The notes under the pieces: generated by a model
What the model saw: the letters and a program-made list of their open reading frames with translations, nothing else
What the model was told of the DNA's origin: nothing
Database searches by the model: none
DNA from: Mycogone perniciosa
Taxonomy: Eukaryota > Ascomycota > Sordariomycetes > Hypocreales > Hypocreaceae
Assembly (NCBI GenBank): GCA_025331125.1
Contig: JAOALB010000194.1
Coordinates: forward strand, 1-64,000
Direction: 5' to 3'
Length of the DNA stretch: 64,000 bases
Position numbers and translations under genes: made by a program
Shown here: positions 56,098 through 64,000 of the stretch, piece by piece
How the letters are laid out: each line of letters begins with the position of its first letter
Numbering within the stretch: position 1 is the stretch's first letter

Positions 56098-57312
56098 CTA
56101 GTCGTCCGGTCGATCACTCTCAAAGTAGAACCTGTCAAGCTTATCCTCTCCTTGACTGGGACTCCCCATTGCCGACGGCCCAGTCCTCGACTCGCCATGA
56201 TCTAGTCGTTGTACAATCCTCTCGGCCGTCTCTCGATTGGGTTGTTGCCGCCCGAGGAGAACCGGTCCCCTGAAGGTAGTGTCCACGAATGTATCTTGAT
56301 CTGGGGAGAAGTTGGATGGCGGAGCGTCTGCGGCCACGCCGTCCACCATACGCGCATCTCGCCGTTCTTGTATAGCGGATGCGCTCATAGGCGTGTCGCC
56401 GCCGCCACTCATGTACGAGTCTCTGTCTCGCCGCATATCACTGAGTCCGGAAATGGTCCTTTCCATGCCCCATTGATGTGCGGCGCCGGGAATCGGTCGC
56501 CGGTGGTAGATAGGGCCCGAGACGGTGCTACCAGCTCCCTCGCCGAAGCCGACTAGAGACGCGGATCCATCATCGCTCATTCTGTCTTCGAAACCTCCAA
56601 TGGAATGTGTGCCTAGGCCCTCCAAGTCTTCGTACATGGCATCAGGGTCGACGCCTGTGCTCGCCACGGATTCGCCTTCGCGGTAGTTGGTATCTGTGCT
56701 CAGGATGTCTTCATCGTGGTCTCCCACCGTGCGTCGGTCGTCGCCCTCCCCAACGTGACTCTCTGTGGCACTGGCCGTGCCGACTGTGCTGATCTTGGTG
56801 ACGGCAACAGGCTGGCCGTTGCTGTCGAAGTACGCCGGTGTGAGATGTTGCGTCGCAGGGAAGTTGGGAGGGAAGCCCGCGGTAGATGTAGGTGTCGTCT
56901 GGGGTGATATCGAGGATGCGCCGCCAGCGCTGCTCCCGGGCGCCTGAGGCGCGGCGCGGAGGGTAGACACTCGCTCGAGGCCGGCTAGGCGAGAGATGCG
57001 ATCCGCTCGTTCGGCTTCGAGGCTGGTCGTCGATGGATTGTGCTGGTGGCCTCGTCCGAGAGGCCCGATGTGGAAGTGGCCGCGATGGCCGTCTTTGATA
57101 GCTGTTGTCGAAAGGGCAGAGAGAGAGGTGGTGGTGCTGGTGGGAGTGCCGCTGGCGAAGGGAAGCAAGTGGTTAGTTTCATCATCATGAGGCTGTCGGG
57201 AACAGCGCAAAGAGGCGGACGAGGGATGAACATACGGCATCTCTGATGGAGTTTCCGGGTTTGACTCCGGGGGCGGGAGGTTGATGAGAGTAGGGTGCGA
57301 AGCCGGCGCCAT
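56098..57312 (-). CDS. Ser/Gly/Thr-rich protein of unknown function
   Basis: 376-residue soluble protein without signal peptide or membrane segment. It is low in complexity and probably disordered: Ser/Thr/Pro in the first half, acidic in the middle (DDRRTVGDHDEDILSTDTNY), Arg/Ser/Gly later. Possible short motifs near the ends are RADRISRLAGLERVSTLR and DKLDRFYFESDRPDD; the second looks like a conserved C-terminus. I do not recognise the family. Exons 57312-57236 and 57151-56098; the intron (84 bases, GTATGT, ACTAAC, GCCAG) is a multiple of three without stops, so the unspliced frame is open too, but the splice signals are ideal. The frame also runs open upstream to 57567; that extension looks like leader, and the ATG at 57312 has a good context. 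Confidence 0.7.
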   Translation of the reverse strand: MAPASHPTLINLPPPESNPETPSEMPYVHPSSASLRCSRQPHDDETNHLLPFASGTPTSTTTSLSALSTTAIKDGHRGHFHIGPLGRGHQHNPSTTSLEAERADRISRLAGLERVSTLRAAPQAPGSSAGGASSISPQTTPTSTAGFPPNFPATQHLTPAYFDSNGQPVAVTKISTVGTASATESHVGEGDDRRTVGDHDEDILSTDTNYREGESVASTGVDPDAMYEDLEGLGTHSIGGFEDRMSDDGSASLVGFGEGAGSTVSGPIYHRRPIPGAAHQWGMERTISGLSDMRRDRDSYMSGGGDTPMSASAIQERRDARMVDGVAADAPPSNFSPDQDTFVDTTFRGPVLLGRQQPNRETAERIVQRLDHGESRTGPSAMGSPSQGEDKLDRFYFESDRPDD

Positions 57313-58669
57313 TGTATATTGTGTTGCTCTCTCACGATCAACGTTGAGGATAGAGGGTGTAGCAGATGTTGTAGACGCTGCACAGAGCAGAGCGCTGCCG
57401 TCGCTCAGCGCGGCCAGAGATTGGCAGCGTGTTCCCGATAGGACGGAATCGATCCCGATCAAGAAGAGACATACATGAGAAAGAAGAGTATACGGATATT
57501 GGCTGTCCCATAAGAAGAAGATGTCAAGAGGATTGGTTGGAGGGGTGGTGAAGGATGAACGTTTCACGCCACGCGGATTGGTTCCCAGGCTAGTATTTGG
57601 CTGTGGGGGACATACTCTGAGCTCCAGGGTCCATGAGTGCTGTGACTGGTCAAATATTGGCCAATATGACCCCTAAATGAGCGTGTAAGCTGTCACTTTG
57701 CAAGGGCCTCTTCGCGGAATTCTTGGGGGGCGATATGCAATGACGTAGCTCAGCTCAGTCCAGTCCAACAATCAAGGCTGCCAGCGTATTAACATTCAGG
57801 CTCCCCAATAATCTTGTGTCGAATTCCCATCAGCCTTGTAAGTTGTTGGTAGGGTAAATATTTATATGTACTAATCAGCTGTCCAGAGTTCAGGCTCCAT
57901 ATTGCTACATTCCATACGAAGTACGGAGTACTGTAGAATTCAATACATGGTTTAGATCGCCAGGAATGGCCCCCAATCCGCGTCCACCATACGCCTCGAT
58001 CAGACCAAATTTCCGAGACTCGAGACTCGAGACTCGGGAGCGTGAACCACACGCATCATTCCGTTTAATGCAGTGATCAGCCTTTGCCTTGCACTCCTCC
58101 TAGATTACTCCGTACCGCTAATCTACATATCAACCAGCCTACCCGAGACAAGGCGGGAAGGGGCATAGTTATTTCACTGATGTTTCGAGTCCGAATGGAA
58201 AGGAAATGAATGAGTAGTCTGAGTTATTGAATGGTTTTCTTTCTTGTCTCTCCCTCCAATTGTGCTTCCGAAAGGATAAGGTTTTGGTTGAATTGCCAGC
58301 AGAAAAAAAGGGTTGTTAATGTTCTATCCACTAGCCAACTTGGAATGCAAGAAACATCGCCACATCACAAAGAGTTATCACCATGGCAAGTGAACGGGAT
58401 CGCATAACGCCATACTCAATTGATTTTTGCGATTGGTTGCAAATATGGTAGATCCGTATAACTAAAAACACACAAAAGATATCTGCAAACCCATGCACAC
58501 TCACTCCAACTCCAACCATGGATGGATAATCGACAACAGACTCTAAGGTCATACTAGTATATATCCATTGGTACTTCGTACGCCAAACGCCAAATCGAAA
58601 CGCAAAAGAAAACCCAAGCCTTTCCCAGCTCAAGCCTGCCGAAATTCCGAGGTCCTTGTATATTCGTGT
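57313..58669. other. Intergenic region
   Basis: No supported gene. TACGGAGTACTG near 57920 and TACTCCGTACC near 58107 are the only copies of the dispersed motif; a GAGACTCGAGACTCG duplication lies near 58017. The part left of about 57,700 is leader and promoter of the unknown protein; the right part is the 3' flank of the surface-protein gene. Confidence 0.5.
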
Positions 58670-59005
58670 TTACAACAGAGCCATACCGCCGGTCATGAGT
58701 CCAAAAGCAAGACTCAGCAGAACGAATCCTGGTTCTTGAAAGATGACGCTGGCAGCATTGACACTCGGTACACTGGTCTCCGGTGATGTTGCGGATGATG
58801 ATGTCGGTGTTGGTAGGAGTGCCATCGTGGTGGCGTTGGTGCCAATTGAAGAGTTGTTTCCATGGGCTGGCCAAGTGCCGTTTCCACCGAGAACAGAGGA
58901 CGCAGTTGCTGCAGAGGGCGGTTGACCGCAGTCGGCCATAACAAGACCAATGAAGACAATGAAGACAAGGAAGAAAGTGAAGTAGTTGAGCATCTTGGTC
59001 GCCAT
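58670..59005 (-). CDS. Small GPI-anchored cell-surface protein
   Basis: 111 residues with the full layout of a fungal GPI protein. A signal peptide (MATKMLNYFTFFLVFIVFIG...VMA) probably cleaves after Ala24. A short Ser/Thr/Pro-rich mature part carries N-glycosylation sites at Asn42, 51 and 57. The C-terminal hydrophobic stretch (FVLLSLAFGLMTGGMALL) follows a small-residue region (VNAAS), the likely anchor site. The mature peptide would be only about 60 residues, with a single cysteine (Cys26), so it is no disulfide-rich effector. Likely role: wall or membrane surface coat. Single exon; Met5 could also start it. The next gene right is the NACHT receptor on the other strand. Confidence 0.75.
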   Translation of the reverse strand: MATKMLNYFTFFLVFIVFIGLVMADCGQPPSAATASSVLGGNGTWPAHGNNSSIGTNATTMALLPTPTSSSATSPETSVPSVNAASVIFQEPGFVLLSLAFGLMTGGMALL

Positions 59006-60601
59006 TGTATGTGATTCGAGGATATACGTATGAATAAGTGCTTTTTGGGTGTTTGGGGAATCGAATGGCTCTTATGATCGAATCAAGACCTGAGGCGAGT
59101 TGGTTGGTGCTGGTGAAGATGAGATAGATATACGGAGGCAATCATGCCGTTTTATCTATGGAACTTGCACGCTCCGTGGTCGTGTAGACGATGGAGAAAG
59201 GAATTAAAACATAAACATCCAATGCCTTCAAAACGACCTTCTGGTCCGAAAGAAACAAGTCGCAGTGGAGATTTCAAGAAGAACAGGACCTTGATAAGTG
59301 CACAGGAATTCGATGAACCACCCGTGATGATGACATCCTGGCAAGGGAGGGAGGGCAAAGCTTCGTTATCAGCGCGATGGGCCAATCTCCGGTTGCAGAT
59401 TTGCTGCATACCGCACACCATCCCTTTACAGTTTTACGTCAGGCACGAGTAATTCAATCGGTAATATATCATGCTTTTCACTTGCAGCCCGGGAAGTTCC
59501 CAAGGGCACCCGCACCAATGATATGGGGACATAACACACTCCGTAGGTATGTTGATGGAACTGGGCGTCTTGGAGCTTGATATCGGCATGCTCAATTACT
59601 GGCTCAACTTTGTACAGCAGCCAGCCGCAAGGGAGATAAGCATTGACAAGGGCCTAGGGTCGAGGGGCTCTGGGAAAAGGAAAAAGAGGAAGATATATAG
59701 AAAGAAGAAGAAAAAAAAACCCCGTTGAATAAAGCAAATACAACCGTCACTGACTTTCAACCCACTGTTTCTTCTGTATGTATGTATGTATATATGTACG
59801 AAAACTAATAATAGGTGGTGTTTTGGATCCGGGTCTTCTGGTCCGGAGAATCAAGATTGAAGCTATTATAGCACAGGGTCTATAGAGCGGGGTAGGCAAT
59901 ACCACTCTGTACGCCACTGATAATCCATAGGCTTGAATAGTACGAGTAGATTTCATGGTCTGTTTAATTATTGAAACCTGGAAGATCGGAGGTAGAACGG
60001 GCCTATGAGGCGAATACCAACCAGGCTTGAGGCCAAGTCGGCCAAGCTTCAACAGCCGAAAGGCTGAGGTGGTGGACTTCCCGTGTTGCCGTAAAACCTT
60101 CAACTAGTAGATACAGAGTATCTTCCTTTCAACTCGTTCTAGAGCATAGTCGATAACAGCCATTCCTTTGTTGCATATCGAGCACAACGAGCCCTCGTTT
60201 CGTGTCGTGCTTTACGGAGCACAGAGGACCTCGAAGTACTTCAACCTGCACTCCATTTCCGGGGGCCCAAAGCGCAAGGGATCCTAGAATGTCTTCTGCT
60301 CACCTCCAGGCACCACCTAGGCACCACCTGCGCACCACAACGAGGTGGCTAGAACAGTTTCAATAGTATGCAGCCAAAATCAAGCCAACCGGCAAAAGAT
60401 GGAGGCTGAGCTAGGCGTTTCAACACCACTAGGAAGCCTTGCGGGTTGCCCATTTACCGTGCATGCGGCTGAAAAAAATGTATGGAGAGGCAGCCACCTG
60501 GTCAGCATAAGATGCACATGGGAATCAGGGATCGAAGCGTCCGTTCCACGTTCTGCAACACGCCATGCTTACTTCTTCTCTCTCAGAGGAGGTGATAAGC
60601 C
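59006..60601. other. Divergent intergenic region
   Basis: Upstream DNA of two divergent genes. An A-rich run lies at 59,690-59,720 and a TATG microsatellite (TATGTATGTATGTATATATG) at about 59,776-59,795. Near 60,301-60,340 the segment CAGGCACCACC recurs as AGGCACCACCT and GCGCACCACAA. No supported gene. Confidence 0.5.
59776..59797. repeat. TATG microsatellite
   Basis: Short tract of TATG units grading into TATA, in noncoding DNA between divergent genes. Confidence 0.6.
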
Positions 60602-63600
60602 ATGGGGTCTTTTAGCCTGGAGCTGGTTTGGCTCTCGCAGGCGCGTCCGCATATCGAGTGAGTTTGCAGTTCCACAGTCATTTAAACTCGCATCCTAGTC
60701 ATACATGGGTTTCTAACATGCTTCAGTCTCGTCTTCGTTCATGGATATGGCCGCGATCCTGAAACAACGTGGCACGATGAGACTACCGGCAAGACTTGGA
60801 TCAAGGACGAAGAGTTCGTCACTCAGCTGAAAAGACCGGTTCGCATCTTCTCCTTCAGCTACAACAGCGATGTGGCAGCGAACCTGTCCTCGTCTAGCGC
60901 TGTTTTCCATGCCAGCGATCTTCTTTGCTGCCTTGAGCAGGCTTTGGAGAGATCCACCGTATGTTTTATGAACTGTTCTACAATTGCTCGATTATGAACT
61001 AACCTTGGATTACAGGGCCGACCTGTGATATTCATTGCTCATGGTTTTGGGGGCATCATTGTTAAGAGGGTAAGTGATGACCATATCGCTGGTTGCACTC
61101 TCATGATACGAACTACAAGGTAACATGTAAAAAGGCAATTCAACTCTGTTTCACTTCGCCTACATATCCTCTCACAAAAAATGCCCTCTCCGGTGTGGTC
61201 TTCTTCGGCACGCCCCATGCCGACACAGACTCCAATGTTTTGCTCCAAGCTGTCAGGAGGACGGTGGCAGCATCTGGAGGGAAAAATCGCGAAATCAAGG
61301 ATGAAGACATGAGAGAGTATGCCTTGTCGGTGAGCCGCGTTAACGGCATCTTCATCGAGTGCATACCGAAATACCTGAGATTGCTATCATTCTGGGAGAA
61401 GCTACCCACGAAAGTTAGCGATTCAAATGGTGACCCATCCGAGGTTCTGGTAAGGAACCCCCTGATTATTTAAAGAGGTATTCTGGCTAACACAACCTCC
61501 GAAGGTGATTCCACTTGAATGTCAAAAAAATACCATGACGAGCAACTCGGACATCGAGATGGACTGTGACCACGAAAGGCTGTCCCGATTTCCCGGAGTC
61601 TTTGATGCCAGGTTCATGAAGTTTATGCCACTCTTTTCTGACCTGATCGTGACTGCGTTATCAGAGCGTACCATTCCAACGATTCCGCTCATTTCTCCAA
61701 GACCCCTTTCGCCAATTCCACCACGTGAAGCGTTCGCTGAAGCCTCTGGTTTGAAGAAACCCGACCCTAGTAGGCACTGGAGGAAACTACCAAGGAAGGC
61801 AGATGATATGTACAAGTATTGGGAGAGACGAAAGCAGAAAGAACAAGAGTCAACCACTCGAGAAGGCTTCCTCCGCTCACTGAAGGGCTGGTCCGGGTTC
61901 AATTATGGGGACGGCATCAATGTTGCATTGGATACCTGTGAGTGGTTTAAGGAGGGAATGATATACAAAAACTGGCTTGCAGATCCCAAGTGTGGCACGC
62001 TATTCTACCTTGGCAACGCTGGACAGGGAAAAACACATCTCGCACGAGCCGTTGCCGCTCATCTCAAAGCAACGCAGTCAGAGGATATCGTCATCAGCTT
62101 TTTCTGCAAGCCGGGCGAAGAGCAACCGGCTGTCTGGGATTACTTCACCTGGAAGTTGATCAAGGAATGGCCGGACTGGATTTCTCACGTACCCCTTCAA
62201 TATCGAAATCGAGACGAGTCTAGCCCTCGCTTCGGGTCTAGGGCATTTGTCGAGATTTGGACATCGTTTCGGGAAGTTTGCTCCAAGCGCACCATCTTCT
62301 TGATTGTCGATGGACTTGAACAGGCAGCAGGACGCAGTTTTGAGGACTTTTTTACTTGTCTAGAACAACTGCGACAGCCAACACTTGCAAAGCTGGAGAC
62401 TTTGCCTGATGGCCGACTGAAGTTACCGACTAAAATAAAGGTGGTAATTACCAGCCGCTTGACTGATGCTACGGATGCTGCTTCCGTCACCACATCACGC
62501 TGCCCTTTGCCTATTGAGCATGTCGCCAAAGACGTGGCTCTGTACATCGATAGCAGGTTCGCGGTCATTTGCGACCTCAAAACAGCACCGGAAGTCGAGA
62601 AGATGAACAAAATGAAAGAGAAGATCAAAGAAAAGACAGGGCCGTGCTGGCTATATGCCAGGTTTGCGGTTGACGAGGTTGAGAAAGGGGTCGCTGATAA
62701 CGCCGTCAACCTGTTGCTAGAGGACGCCATACCTTCTGAACTTGGAAGACTTTATGATGGAAGGATTCTGCCGTTGCTGCAATCTGTTAACAACAATGAC
62801 AGGCAATTACGCACCGCCCTTACTCTTATTGCCTCGGAGGAATGCGGCTTGGCCTATTCTGTGAAGCAGCTAGAAAGCGTGTTGGAGTGCTTATATGGCC
62901 CAAGGGACGCCCACGCGGAGAATCTGGTTGATTCGATACGGCGCCATTGTAGTGACTTTCTCTGGATACAGGCACCGGACTCTATTGTACTCTCTACACA
63001 TATTTCTGTCAGGGACCATCTCAACAGTTACCTTTCTCCACAACAGAGACATACGAACATGGCTTTTGTGTGCCTCAAATACCTACTCCAGGACTCCTTT
63101 CGCGATCGACTGCCCTTGTCCTGGACAGACAAAGAGAAGACCTCAGAAAGGATATCAAAATTAGCCCCATTCTACGGATTTGCAGCTCAAAGTTGGACGA
63201 TACACGTTTCAAAGTTGGAAGACTTGAGCCCAGAGTTGCTCCCTCTACTTCGTACCTTTTTGTCAGAGGATTGCCCCCAATATCAGACCTGGAACCACTG
63301 GAGAGCATGGGTTTACGACAATCCTTCCGAGGAAAATATGGACACCAATGAAAATCCAGTCATGGTGCTACTTCGCCAAGGATGTCTCGCTGTCTTGCAG
63401 CATTTCATTCCGGCCCCGAATCTTCCTACGAACACACACTGGACAAGCAAAATTGCAAACACGATCCGACGCAAGATAGAGCCAACATCCGACCATGTAT
63501 TTGCACCACAGTGGCCCGGAATCACGGGTTTATCACGTCAAACAGTCCTCATGGCGGCGGCACTGAGTGGTAACCACTCAGTTGTTGAACATGTCTTGAA

Positions 63601-64000
63601 ATGGCCAGTGGACGTGAATGCTCGAGATAAAGGTGGCAGGACAGTCCTGATGCTCTGCCTCACCTCACAGCGATTGATGGACTCCAAGGACCAAGAAGAA
63701 GTGTTTAACCTCATTACAACTCTGCTTTGCCATGGTGTCGACCCTAATATTGGTGAAGATTATGGCATCACAAGCCTACATGTAGTCTGTGTGCGCGGTA
63801 AACTCAAACTCGCCAGGTTGCTCCTCGACTTTGGAGTCCGAATCGACACTGCAGATGCGTGGGGTTACACACCACTTGAAAGAGCGTACTTGAGTGGGAA
63901 TGTCGAGCTTGTTGAGACTCTCATACGGCGCGGTGCGGATGTGGATGTATGGATGTTGGGTGGTGAACCACCATTGGTAAAATGCATCTTTGACGGGAAT
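60602..64000 (+). CDS. NLR-like hydrolase-NACHT-ankyrin receptor, 3'-partial
   Basis: Fungal NOD-like receptor, 1,051 residues inside the window and still open at its edge. Domains in order: alpha/beta-hydrolase-like N-terminus (about 18-240) with LVFVHGYGRDPETTW and AHGFGGIIVKRA; linker; NACHT-type NTPase with Walker A GNAGQGKTH at 389-397 and a Walker B-like FLIVDGLEQA near 485-494; helical region; ankyrin repeats from about residue 895 (TVLMAAALSGNHSVVEHVL, TSLHVVCVRGKLKLARLLLD). The hydrolase nucleophile position in the usual GHSxGG is Gly106 (HGFGG), so catalysis is doubtful. Such proteins act in non-self recognition and programmed cell death. Exons 60602-60657, 60727-60958, 61016-61069, 61135-61449, 61505-64000; introns of 69, 57, 65 and 55 bases. 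The ATG at 60602 opens MGSFSLELVWLSQARPHID, which joins in phase to LVFVHG. The ankyrin end and stop lie beyond the window. Confidence 0.9.

Overview
The window looks like nuclear DNA of a filamentous ascomycete (Pezizomycotina; a hypocrealean Sordariomycete is my guess from protein style, not proven). Genes lie on both strands without operons. Introns are mostly 49-84 bases, with GTRNGT-type donors, CTAAC/CTGAC-like branch sites and YAG acceptors. The gene families are typically fungal: a Dal5-like transporter, a Zn2Cys6 regulator, a GPI-type cell-surface protein and a NACHT-ankyrin receptor. Exon models below were built by hand from splice signals and reading-frame closure. For every spliced gene treated as intact with both ends in the window, the summed exons are an exact multiple of three.

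Layout. 1-74 is a pure C run that cuts off a transporter (75-880, +). Next come a GT31-like glycosyltransferase (1167-2830, -), a repeat-speckled spacer, an AIFM2/FSP1-like oxidoreductase (5415-6797, +), a SAM methyltransferase with a CAA-repeat leader (7094-7957, -), a conserved acidic protein of unknown function (8660-9978, -) and a small unknown protein (11096-11590, +). From 11.6 to 20.0 kb I see no intact gene, only relics, degenerate repeats, a strong hairpin and a tRNA-like Pol III box pair. A UDP-glycosyltransferase (20036-21333, +) carries one frameshift.

A dense minus-strand block follows: mitochondrial ABC exporter ATM1 (22204-24417), a cytochrome P450 (24817-26637), a seven-exon flavin monooxygenase (27329-29365), a Myb/REB1-TTF1-like nuclear protein (31580-34526) and a mitochondrial P-loop ATPase (35194-37207). 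The adjacent P450 and flavin monooxygenase could act on one substrate, but that is inference. A very long gene (38368-43168, +) is interrupted by one frameshift and two in-frame stops.

43.2-52.6 kb is a gene desert of 9.4 kb, packed with palindromic TACGGAGTA/TACTCCGTA motifs and AGT/ACT triplets, with one AT-rich RIP-like block. It ends at an AT-hook plus Zn2Cys6 transcription factor (52586-54924, +). Then come an orphan Ser/Gly-rich protein (56098-57312, -), a small GPI-type surface protein (58670-59005, -) and, running off the right edge, an alpha/beta-hydrolase-NACHT-ankyrin receptor (60602->64000, +). This last gene is the most interesting intact locus: it has the architecture of fungal self/non-self or immune-type NLRs, and its hydrolase-like domain has glycine where the catalytic serine is expected.
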